From a virus: a DNA stretch of 64,000 bases. Shown here piece after piece: positions 32,000-39,801 of the stretch; the first letter of the stretch is position 1, and each line of letters starts with the position of its first letter. The stretch spans positions 1 to 64,000 of the IMG/VR virus record IMGVR_UViG_3300032006_000003. One strand, given 5' to 3'. The notes under the pieces are model-generated. The model saw only the letters and a program-made list of their open reading frames with translations, did not search any database and was not told the DNA's origin. The translations under genes and the position numbers were made by a program.

Positions 32000-33303
32000 A
32001 ACTTCTTTGTCAATAGAAAATCTCTAAACCATTGTGCCGTACTCTGTTCTTGTGCTTTTCTCACAGTTTTTTCTACCTCCTTCTCATCTAATAAAATATC
32101 TTCTGGTAATTCCTTCTCCTTATCAAGATCACCCCCTCTTACTAAAGCGTCATTATTCTGAAGATTAAATCCTTTTTCCATTGATTGTACATATCCTCCT
32201 ATTGAAGCTGCTGCTTCTAATGGTGGTTCAACTACACTTTCTGAATCTTGTTTATCTCTTCGTCTTTTTTCTTGTACTTTATTAACGAAGTCATTTTGTT
32301 TTACATCTGTATTTAAAGGCTTATCACCTTTTCGTTCAATATACTTTGGTATTTTATCACCCGTTCCTTGACGAGGTTGAACAACTGTTAACGTATGTGG
32401 TGCGCCTCCGCCAACTGTATCAGCTTTCTCCATCGCTTGAAAATTATTACCACTCTGGGCTGGCATTTCTAAAGTGGCTCCTGATTTAATATATCCTTTC
32501 TGTTTTTTTGGTATTTGCTGCGCCCCTACCTTTTCATCTGCATCATTCATTTCAGCCCCAGCCCGTCCTGATTCCATTAATCCCGCCATCCCCATATTAT
32601 GAGCAACTGGATTAGTAGGTACGCTGTTCTCTGTTTTAGGCGTGTCTTCTGATCCTTCTCCTTGTAAAGAATCAGCTGGACGTAATCGTTGATGTGGGTT
32701 TAAACTATAGTCATCGTAATGCGAAGGAGCATTATGATTCTTTTTAAGTTCGGTTCGAGCAAATTGTACTAGGTCATAGACAAAAGATTTATCGAGGTTT
32801 TGTACCGTTGCGTGAGAATGGTCTGGTGTTGTACTCATACCAACACTACTCGTTCCCATCCCGGTCGTGATCACCCCCTTTCGTCGATTAGATTTGATTT
32901 CAGTATATGGTTCCCCATATGCCTTGTCAAGGGATTTAGTAGGGGAAAAGTCCCTAAGAAATGCATCGACTCTCTCAATACCACTTTTCTCTTTAACCTT
33001 CTTTTTATCATTATCAAAGGCTTCATCTGCATCCTCAGTACTTGTAAAAACAATATCATCATCTAAGTCTTTTCGTAACTTCTTTTTCTTTGGAAACGTT
33101 GAACCGTATGTCGTTGTTGAAACATCCGCAGATGTAAACCCTCCAATGGCTCCGCCGCCTCCGTCCCCTTCTTTCATAAAATCAATAAATTTTTCATAGC
33201 CCGATGCGTGGGCAGCTTGTGAAACCTCCTCTGCTTTTTTACGTGAATTAAACGGACCCTTACTTCCCCAATACCATCCATCACTCTTCTTACTAATCGG
33301 CAT
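31996..33303 (-). CDS. Portal-associated charged virion protein, 435 aa
   Basis: The start (DGWYWGSKGPFNSRKKAEEVSQ... FIDFMKEGDGGGG) resembles a family encoded next to portals in several phages (recalled). The rest is disordered, with repeated NLDKSF, SLDKAY, AMEKAD, SMEKGF peptides. Start overlaps the portal stop by 11 bases. Likely internal or connector-associated protein. Confidence 0.65.
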   Translation of the reverse strand: MPISKKSDGWYWGSKGPFNSRKKAEEVSQAAHASGYEKFIDFMKEGDGGGGAIGGFTSADVSTTTYGSTFPKKKKLRKDLDDDIVFTSTEDADEAFDNDKKKVKEKSGIERVDAFLRDFSPTKSLDKAYGEPYTEIKSNRRKGVITTGMGTSSVGMSTTPDHSHATVQNLDKSFVYDLVQFARTELKKNHNAPSHYDDYSLNPHQRLRPADSLQGEGSEDTPKTENSVPTNPVAHNMGMAGLMESGRAGAEMNDADEKVGAQQIPKKQKGYIKSGATLEMPAQSGNNFQAMEKADTVGGGAPHTLTVVQPRQGTGDKIPKYIERKGDKPLNTDVKQNDFVNKVQEKRRRDKQDSESVVEPPLEAAASIGGYVQSMEKGFNLQNNDALVRGGDLDKEKELPEDILLDEKEVEKTVRKAQEQSTAQWFRDFLLTKKL

Positions 33304-35290
33304 TGTCTACTTCCTTATCTACTTCCTCTCTAGTATTACCGACTTGAGAAGGGTTATAACTAATCTTAGGAGTATCTATAGTATTCTTAAAGGTTGCTTT
33401 TTCTACCCCTAGAATACCCGCACTTCCTAATGTAGCTGTATAATCTACCCCTTCATTTACAAACCATAATTGTTTACCATCAGAAGTCATATCTTTTAGA
33501 ATAGGGGCAACATAACCTCGACCAGTTAAGTCTTCAATCCATGACTTATTCATTAAGGTTAATTCATTGTTCTTATTGCGTCCTTCAGCGAACTCATCAA
33601 TATCTCTTTCCTCGAAAGGAGATTTGTCATGCCAATCAGGAGTTCGTCCTGCGAAGCGTCCACCAAACTTCTTTGCATCTTTTCCTAATGACATATTCTG
33701 TAAAGGTATCTGTGGGGCAGGCTCTGATCCGGGTCCTTCACCACCTCCCGGTGCGGCTCCTGTATTACCGGGGGCTGGATTAACTCCTGTCATTCCCGGT
33801 ACATTAGCTTGTTGTTGGGCTAATTGGGCTTCCATAGCTTCTTCTTGCATCCTCATTTGCTGTACGCCCAATGCCATTTGTTCCCCTTGCATCTCCGCCA
33901 TTGGAACAGCTTGACCGCCAATAATAAATTCTGCCTGATCTAGTGGTACATCATCCTCTTTAAGAGAGACTTGATAACCTAATTGTAAGTACATAGCGGC
34001 TACTTGCGCCCTTTGCTGGGCAAAGCTAATGCGAGTAGCTTCTGCTTTCTCTTCAGGGTTTTCCAAATGTATTTCATAATCTGTTATGCCAAAAGCTTCA
34101 AGAATTAAAGGGAAGACTTTTTCATGGAAGATTCGTTGATCTCCTTCTACTACACGACTCATAACAACTAACTGTTGAGTCTGTGTTGATAATCCACCGA
34201 ATGCTTCTGGTGCGCCTTGCCATGCTGGAGTTACACCCCACATAGCTGCAATACGTTCTCGTATTTCATTACGTACTGGAAGATAATCCATCTCTTGTAA
34301 AGTATGGAATAGTCTAAGTAGTTCTACTCTACCCCTTTGATTCCTAGAAGAGACAGCAACCATCGGTACATAGTTAGGGTCTTGCCGTGTCTGAGCCGTA
34401 ATGTTTTCACGTTCTCGTCGCAGACTTTCAGGATCGTCTGTATAGACCATCATCATTGCCGCAGGCATTTTTCTCTCAAAGAAATAACGAAATAGGTTTT
34501 TATCCATACCAATTAAGGTTAATGCTTTTTCAAAGATTGTTAGGATAGGACTCCATCCATATGTTTCTGAAGGAGTAAATTTAGAACTATGAACTATTTC
34601 GGCATCGAACATATAAATGTGCTTATTCCGATGATAGTACTTATACATGACAGGGCGAAGATCGACTTCACAATCTTCTTCTTGGCAGTTTCCGGGTTCC
34701 TCATGGACTTCTTCTCTGTGTATTGGACACATAAAATGTGCGTTCTTAGGTAAGCCAGCTGCGTCAAGATCGAATTCGACAAGGGCTGGATTAAGTCTTC
34801 GGACTTCTTTAACTTTTGATCTGATGGTTCCATCATCGCCTGCCTTATACTCTTTAGCTAAGTATAAAAATCCGTCATCAATAGAATTTATATCGAAATG
34901 AAACTGTCTTAATACTTCTTCAAAGCTTTGATCAAATACATTACAGTCATCTAAGAAAGCTTTTAATCTATCTAACTGTTCTGTATCAGGGTCTTCGACT
35001 GTGGGTTTAAAGATTATCCCCCTACGAAAAACCTCATTAGTTATATGTTGAAGTGGTCCTCTAATCTCTTCTACTGAAAAAGCTACCATCTGTAAGTCCA
35101 TTACCAATTGTTGGCGATACGCCATTTGGTGACGTACCCATGTATTAACAATATGATCAAGACCTATAGTTGGTGCTTGTCCTATATCCCCTGCCGATTT
35201 CATTAAATCTAATTGATTTAATTGATTAGTTAGCTGAACCATTTGGTCAGCCATATGGGGGACTTCAGGTAAGTATTCTGATAATCTCAT
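33293..35290 (-). CDS. Portal protein with zinc-finger insertion, 665 aa
   Basis: Typical portal pattern: long helical N-terminus, IEDGFLYL-like strand (DDGFLYLAKEY), YGWSPIL, ALTLIGMDKNLFRYF, then a C-terminal clip with GVTPAWQGAPEA and TQQLVVMSR. It forms the 12-fold ring through which DNA is packaged. An insertion C188-x2-H191-x10-C202-x4-C207 looks like a zinc site. The last 170 residues are Gly/Pro/Gln-rich and carry LMNKSW and GVEKAT. Confidence 0.85.
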   Translation of the reverse strand: MRLSEYLPEVPHMADQMVQLTNQLNQLDLMKSAGDIGQAPTIGLDHIVNTWVRHQMAYRQQLVMDLQMVAFSVEEIRGPLQHITNEVFRRGIIFKPTVEDPDTEQLDRLKAFLDDCNVFDQSFEEVLRQFHFDINSIDDGFLYLAKEYKAGDDGTIRSKVKEVRRLNPALVEFDLDAAGLPKNAHFMCPIHREEVHEEPGNCQEEDCEVDLRPVMYKYYHRNKHIYMFDAEIVHSSKFTPSETYGWSPILTIFEKALTLIGMDKNLFRYFFERKMPAAMMMVYTDDPESLRRERENITAQTRQDPNYVPMVAVSSRNQRGRVELLRLFHTLQEMDYLPVRNEIRERIAAMWGVTPAWQGAPEAFGGLSTQTQQLVVMSRVVEGDQRIFHEKVFPLILEAFGITDYEIHLENPEEKAEATRISFAQQRAQVAAMYLQLGYQVSLKEDDVPLDQAEFIIGGQAVPMAEMQGEQMALGVQQMRMQEEAMEAQLAQQQANVPGMTGVNPAPGNTGAAPGGGEGPGSEPAPQIPLQNMSLGKDAKKFGGRFAGRTPDWHDKSPFEERDIDEFAEGRNKNNELTLMNKSWIEDLTGRGYVAPILKDMTSDGKQLWFVNEGVDYTATLGSAGILGVEKATFKNTIDTPKISYNPSQVGNTREEVDKEVDNAD

Positions 35291-35293
35291 ACA

Positions 35294-35737
35294 CTATTCC
35301 CTCTCGGTTAAATTAGTCATATCTGACATTGAAACCAGTTTAACAATATTATTCATAGCTTTTTCTTTTAGTTCATAATCTTCTGATCTTTGAACCTTAC
35401 GAATTGTTATAGCATTCGTTTCTTTTAGATCAGCAATTTCTTGTCGTAACTGGATAATTGTATCATCTTTCTCCTGTGTTACATCTTCTAGTAGTCCTTC
35501 TTCTCCTTCAAAGGATGCATTTTGAAGTACACCCATTCTGGCTGCTTCTCGTATTAACGAGATAAAAGCCCCCTCAGTTAAAATTGTTACTGCGGGATTA
35601 TCATCTTCGATATCATCATCAGGACCTACTTGGGTTAAAGCCTCGTGCCATGTATCCAAAATCCGCCATGTTGATGTTGTATCATCCCTATGAGCAACAT
35701 ACTGCTGTTCTCGTCCACGTAAAATATTACCTAACAT
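35294..35737 (-). CDS. Hypothetical protein, 147 aa
   Basis: Acidic and helical, with a C-terminal coiled coil (TIIQLRQEIADLKETN). GAGGTAAG site. Not recognised. Confidence 0.65.
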   Translation of the reverse strand: MLGNILRGREQQYVAHRDDTTSTWRILDTWHEALTQVGPDDDIEDDNPAVTILTEGAFISLIREAARMGVLQNASFEGEEGLLEDVTQEKDDTIIQLRQEIADLKETNAITIRKVQRSEDYELKEKAMNNIVKLVSMSDMTNLTERE

Positions 35738-35756
35738 ACTTACCTCTACTTTATTC

Positions 35757-35766
35757 TATTATACTA
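35757..35766 (-). promoter_or_regulatory. TAGTATAATA promoter-like box before the portal operon
   Basis: Exact 10-mer; its TAG is the stop codon of the glutaredoxin-like gene. A weak TTGGAG lies about 18 nt upstream. Confidence 0.55.
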
Positions 35767-35994
35767 CTTGCTTAAAGCTTTCTCCAATTTACCCGGAGCA
35801 AACCCCGCAATCATATCTGTTCCTATAACTGTAACTGGTGTAACTCTAAAACCCATCCGTACTAAATCTTCTGCGTAATCAGCATTTTCTGAAATATTAT
35901 ATTCAGTAAATTCATGTCCGTTCTTTTTCAACCAAGACTTGGTTGCTGTACAAGGACCTCAACCACTACTCGTGAATACTTTAATATCAGCCAC
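35764..35994 (-). CDS. Glutaredoxin/NrdH-like protein with in-frame TGA, candidate selenoprotein, 76 aa
   Basis: Reading through a TGA at 35959-35961 gives a full-length NrdH/glutaredoxin domain: beta strand IKVFTSSG, then U-G-P-C where relatives have CGPC, ATKSWLKKNGHEF, FRVTPVTVIG with the cis-Pro, then IAGFAPGKLEKAL. TGA codes normal stops elsewhere in this genome, so selenocysteine at the first redox position is the simplest reading. Start GTG 35994 has AAGGAGG upstream and overlaps the previous gene. Near the class II ribonucleotide reductase it could supply electrons to. A sequencing or natural mutation of TGC/TGT is the alternative. Confidence 0.7.
35929..35945 (-). promoter_or_regulatory. 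Candidate bacterial SECIS hairpin
   Basis: CAACCAA-gtc-TTGGTTG, a perfect 7-bp stem, begins 13 nt after the TGA. The G of its apical loop lies 21 nt after the TGA, inside the 16-37 nt range of bacterial SECIS models. The AGUCU top resembles the AGGUCU loop of the E. coli fdhF SECIS. Confidence 0.5.
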
Positions 35995-36097
35995 CTTCCC
36001 TCCTTTGTTTACGTTCACAAACATAACATATCTTATGCCCTTTCTTAATACTTAGTTTAACACCACATTTACATTTTGACCAATTACGTCTAGCCAT
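35987..36097 (-). CDS. Zinc-ribbon microprotein, 36 aa
   Basis: MARRNWSKCKCG and CYVC give a four-cysteine ribbon; the rest is basic. Coupled to genes on both sides; its last codons contain the ribosome site of the glutaredoxin-like gene. Confidence 0.6.
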   Translation of the reverse strand: MARRNWSKCKCGVKLSIKKGHKICYVCERKQRREGG

Positions 36098-36197
36098 TTA
36101 TCACTCCTATTATTCCTACTCCTACTAATCCTATAATTGATATGAGAACTAATAATTGTATTACTAGCCCCCATAACTCTGGGTTCTTCCACCACAT
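36090..36197 (-). CDS. Small membrane protein, 35 aa
   Basis: AAAGGTGAG site. MWWKNPELWG, then one long hydrophobic Ile/Leu/Val/Gly helix. Overlaps the ribbon gene by 8 bases. Function unknown. Confidence 0.55.
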   Translation of the reverse strand: MWWKNPELWGLVIQLLVLISIIGLVGVGIIGVING

Positions 36198-36207
36198 ATT
36201 CTCACCT

Positions 36208-37635
36208 TTATTCGTTAGTAACCGTTACTGTCGGTGCGCCAGTAAGAACCTCTACGTTGTCACTAACATTCCAGTTAGCTGCGGTTACGCTCTGATTAAT
36301 CTTAAACTCCTTAGTTGCAAATCCGTCTGAAGCACCAGCGTTACCACCACCACCTATCTCGTTAAGCTGAATAGTTAGGGTTCCAATCTTCATACGGTCG
36401 AAGGAACAAGAGCCTCCTTCAGTATACAAATTGCTCAGAATCAGCTTATCTATTTTTCCATTAACAGCGGATGTAGGAGCATCTATATGTATGCGGTCAT
36501 ATGTACCGCCTGAAGTTACCATTGCTTCTGCCTGATGATGACCTCCGCCAACTGCTCGCATTCTGGAAGTCCCCGGAGTCTGGTTAATACTTTGACCATC
36601 TGAGGCATTTCCAATTATGTTAATGGTGTGTGCTGTTATGTTGTCAAAGTACATAGTTGTACACCGTGACTTTTCAATTAGCATTTCACCTACCTCTAGG
36701 AATGTACTTGTCTCACCATTACCACTCTTTACTGTTCCACCAATCAATACCGCAGTCGCACTAGCGGCTGTTCCATTAAGAGAAGTATGTGCAGAAGATG
36801 GTACTGCACCTCCAGTAAATACAGTTCCTACTGTTACATTCTCAATTTTAATCTCTCTTACGGGAGTCGAACCCATAACAACTCTTAACGTGTTGTCTTC
36901 CTTATATTCTTGCCTCCAAGCCATTGCCTGTTCCAATGTGGGATCAGGGTTTTGAGCAGGGGCGGCGTATATGCCTGAGTCACCGTTTGTGAAGCTTCTG
37001 TCAGCCAAAACTGTCTCATTCACCACGACTCCAGTTCCAGCAGTACCTCCGATTGCGAGAAGTCCTATTGCCATCTGTGGACTGAATCCCATCATTCTTA
37101 GGAATGAATATGGAGACATCAGTATTTTAAATGTCGTCTTCCATTTTGCCGATTCATTATTAGCATATTCAATCTTTTCCAATACCCAATTTCGCCAGAC
37201 CGTAATTTTTTTGTATAGAGTAATCGGAGATCGTAGAATTGCTTTTGGAGCCGTTCTAAAGTTATTTAAGTGTAGCAATAGTCCAAATAGGATTAAACCT
37301 GATGAAACTCCTATAGTAGGAATTAAATTAGCTTGTAGAAATAATACTTGAGTATATAACTCATTTGCTAATCCCATTGAGATATAAGGAGTAATTGCTG
37401 GGATTGGATTAATATAAGATACAAATAACCCTAGGCCCCCTAGCAGTACGAGTAAAGCTGTATTAATGGCTCCCACCACAGTACTAATCCCTTTTAAAGG
37501 AATTTTAATAGAAGGCAAATTAACTTTAGGCATATCCAAACGTATCATTGGCAATGATGCTTTCGGCAATCTAAAACTGATTTTAGGCATATTAAGTGTT
37601 GGAATTGTTAATTTTCGTAAAAAACGTTTAAACAT
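36208..37635 (-). CDS. Multi-span membrane protein with N-terminal Leu-Pro repeats and beta-rich C-terminus, 475 aa
   Basis: AGGAGGTCC precedes ATG 37635. Residues 6-47 repeat an L/M-P-K/x pattern (LTIPTLNMPKISFRLPK...). Then three or four hydrophobic helices (residues 50-200), and from about 230 a Gly/Thr-rich beta region like a virion or fibre domain. The combination of membrane and fibre-like parts is unusual; not recognised. Confidence 0.6.
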   Translation of the reverse strand: MFKRFLRKLTIPTLNMPKISFRLPKASLPMIRLDMPKVNLPSIKIPLKGISTVVGAINTALLVLLGGLGLFVSYINPIPAITPYISMGLANELYTQVLFLQANLIPTIGVSSGLILFGLLLHLNNFRTAPKAILRSPITLYKKITVWRNWVLEKIEYANNESAKWKTTFKILMSPYSFLRMMGFSPQMAIGLLAIGGTAGTGVVVNETVLADRSFTNGDSGIYAAPAQNPDPTLEQAMAWRQEYKEDNTLRVVMGSTPVREIKIENVTVGTVFTGGAVPSSAHTSLNGTAASATAVLIGGTVKSGNGETSTFLEVGEMLIEKSRCTTMYFDNITAHTINIIGNASDGQSINQTPGTSRMRAVGGGHHQAEAMVTSGGTYDRIHIDAPTSAVNGKIDKLILSNLYTEGGSCSFDRMKIGTLTIQLNEIGGGGNAGASDGFATKEFKINQSVTAANWNVSDNVEVLTGAPTVTVTNE

Positions 37636-37645
37636 AGCGGACCTC

Positions 37646-37927
37646 CTATTCATCAAATGACAGTATGTATATTGGAGTTCGTTCTCCCATATATGCTCCA
37701 CGGATATTAAACTCAAAAAAGTCTATTGCATCTTCATAAGTCATCTTATCTCGCTTCACCAGCACATCTAAAATTTTTTCCTCACTATATACTGCTCGTG
37801 GTGGATCATCATCAGTTACGCCTAAAAATGCTTCTGCGTAATCCATCCGTTCTTCATCTGATCCTAACACTAACAGACTTTCATCCATCATTTCCGCCCA
37901 TTCCATTGCAATCTCTAATCTATTCAT
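37646..37927 (-). CDS. Hypothetical acidic protein, 93 aa
   Basis: Helical and very acidic, with a RDKMTYEDAIDFFEFNIRGAY segment of the type seen in small phage proteins of unknown role. AGGAG lies within a GAGTATAATA string upstream. Confidence 0.6.
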   Translation of the reverse strand: MNRLEIAMEWAEMMDESLLVLGSDEERMDYAEAFLGVTDDDPPRAVYSEEKILDVLVKRDKMTYEDAIDFFEFNIRGAYMGERTPIYILSFDE

Positions 37928-37932
37928 CGTTA

Positions 37933-37942
37933 TATTATACTC
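37933..37942 (-). promoter_or_regulatory. GAGTATAATA box, variant of the motif
   Basis: Upstream of 37646-37927. The same variant also occurs inside coding regions near 15250 and 15820, so it is weaker evidence than the exact 10-mer. Confidence 0.3.
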
Positions 37943-37953
37943 CTAATTTCGTA

Positions 37954-39792
37954 TTATGCTATGACACATACACTAAAACCGCAGTTTTTACATGTCTCAC
38001 ACCCTGAATCAGCTACTATATAAGGTGAATCACAACATGGCTCATTCATTGGAGAGTCTTGTGTACCTTTAACTAGTACTTCTTTCTCTCGACTTCCTGC
38101 CCTATACACAGTAATTCCTTTACATTGTTCTCGCCACGCCAACATATATGTATCGTATACATCCTCAACTGTTGCTTCTGTAGGCATATTAATAGTTTTT
38201 GATATACCTGAATCTATGTGAGGCTGGAAGAATGCTTGCATTAATACATGGTCAGCAGCTGAGATTTCAGGAGCCGTAATATATATCTTTTTAATATCGT
38301 CAGGTACTTCATCTCTATCCTGTAAGGATTCTCCTTTAGCTAAAGCGTTCATTAACTCTTCAGAATAAAACCCTCGATCACGGGCTTCCTTCTCAAAATA
38401 TTCATTAGTATATCGTAAAGTCTTGCCTTCTAGTATATTTTGCTTTTCCCATGCTAAAGCGAATGTAGGCTCAATTCCTGATGAACAGTTAGCAATCATA
38501 GAAATAGTTCCCGTTGGGGCGATAGTCATACGACACGCATTTCTATATACCTCTGTAATTGGATGAAAATTACTCTGTTCAAAAGCTGGAAAAGGTCCTC
38601 GTTTAACTGCAAGATCGAGAGATGCTTGATCAGCAATCTCTTGAATATATCTTATAAGAGATTGCCCAATTTTTCTCGCTTCTAATGAATTATATGGAAC
38701 CCTAAGTTGTATTAATAAATCAGCGAAACCCATTATACCTACACCAATCTTTCGAGTAGCTTTTGTCATCTTCTCAATAGCAGGCGTAGCATAATGATTA
38801 GCGTCAATAACATTATCTAGAAAGTTTACAGATAACTGCGTAACTCTTTTTAAGCCTTCCCAATCAATTTTATCTTCCCATTTTTCAGTCCATTCATCCT
38901 GATAAAATTTTGCTATATTAATTGAACCTAAGTTGCAAGATTCATTTGGTAATAGTGGTTGTTCACCACATGGATTTGTAGCAATCATTTGACCGAACTC
39001 TTTCTTAACATGATTATCCGCATTTACTTTATCTAGAAAAATCATTCCCGGCTCACCATTTTTCCATGCCCCTTCACATATCTTTTTAAATACGTATCGT
39101 GCTGATATAGTATCAACCATATGCTTTGTCTGTGGATCAATTAACCCATATGACAGGTCATACTCAACCATTTTCATAAACTGAGTATCAACGCCAACAC
39201 TAATATTGAAATTGTGTATATCACCTTCACTAGATTTAGCGTCGATAAATTCAAGAATGTCGGGATGATAGACAGACATAACAGCCATATTCGCTCCATC
39301 ACGTTTACCTCCCTGTGTAATCATGGACGAAACTCTTGAAAGTGTTTTTAATACTTCAATTGGTCCACAAGCAACACCATGTGTAGATTTAATTTTGGCT
39401 CCTTTAGGACGGAGTTTGGATAATGAAAATCCTGTTCCACCCCCAAATTTCTGTACCATTGCGGAATCTGTAGCGGCTTGCATAATACCTTCCATACTAT
39501 CTTCTAAAGGGATTACAAAACAGGCAGACAACGTACCTTGTTCTGTTCCTGCATTCATTAATGTAGGCGAATTTGGAATAAATTCAAAATTTGACATCAT
39601 ATGATAAAAATCTAATTCAAGCATAGTTTTCTCAACAGGTAACGTAAGGTACTGATTTTCTATATCAGCAACTGCTTTTGCTACCCTTTTAAATAAACCA
39701 TCAGCGTCTTCAACAGGCTCACTTTTTTCATTCTTTAAAAAATATCTGTGTCCTAATACCGTTGCTGCCTGCGGTGAAACTGTTGTTGTCAT
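37954..39792 (-). CDS. nrdJ: Class II (B12-dependent) ribonucleotide reductase, 612 aa
   Basis: Makes deoxynucleotides from ribonucleotides. Active-site pattern NSPTLMNAG...LSAC (Cys91), NPCGEQPL (N273, C275, E277) and PTGTISMIANCSSGIEP are present. The C-terminus has CETCKNCGFSVC, the redox cysteine tail. No small subunit gene is near, and length and motifs fit the monomeric class II type that uses adenosylcobalamin. It lies between terminase and head genes and near the glutaredoxin-like gene. GGAGG site. Confidence 0.9.
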   Translation of the reverse strand: MTTTVSPQAATVLGHRYFLKNEKSEPVEDADGLFKRVAKAVADIENQYLTLPVEKTMLELDFYHMMSNFEFIPNSPTLMNAGTEQGTLSACFVIPLEDSMEGIMQAATDSAMVQKFGGGTGFSLSKLRPKGAKIKSTHGVACGPIEVLKTLSRVSSMITQGGKRDGANMAVMSVYHPDILEFIDAKSSEGDIHNFNISVGVDTQFMKMVEYDLSYGLIDPQTKHMVDTISARYVFKKICEGAWKNGEPGMIFLDKVNADNHVKKEFGQMIATNPCGEQPLLPNESCNLGSINIAKFYQDEWTEKWEDKIDWEGLKRVTQLSVNFLDNVIDANHYATPAIEKMTKATRKIGVGIMGFADLLIQLRVPYNSLEARKIGQSLIRYIQEIADQASLDLAVKRGPFPAFEQSNFHPITEVYRNACRMTIAPTGTISMIANCSSGIEPTFALAWEKQNILEGKTLRYTNEYFEKEARDRGFYSEELMNALAKGESLQDRDEVPDDIKKIYITAPEISAADHVLMQAFFQPHIDSGISKTINMPTEATVEDVYDTYMLAWREQCKGITVYRAGSREKEVLVKGTQDSPMNEPCCDSPYIVADSGCETCKNCGFSVCVIA

Positions 39793-39801
39793 GAAAACCT
39801 C

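Noticed and set aside
35764-35994. TGA read as tryptophan by an alternative code
   Set aside because: TGA is used as a normal stop in many ATGA overlaps here, and Trp would break the redox motif.
37954-39792. A separate small subunit or class I reductase
   Set aside because: Motifs and absence of an nrdB-like gene fit class II.
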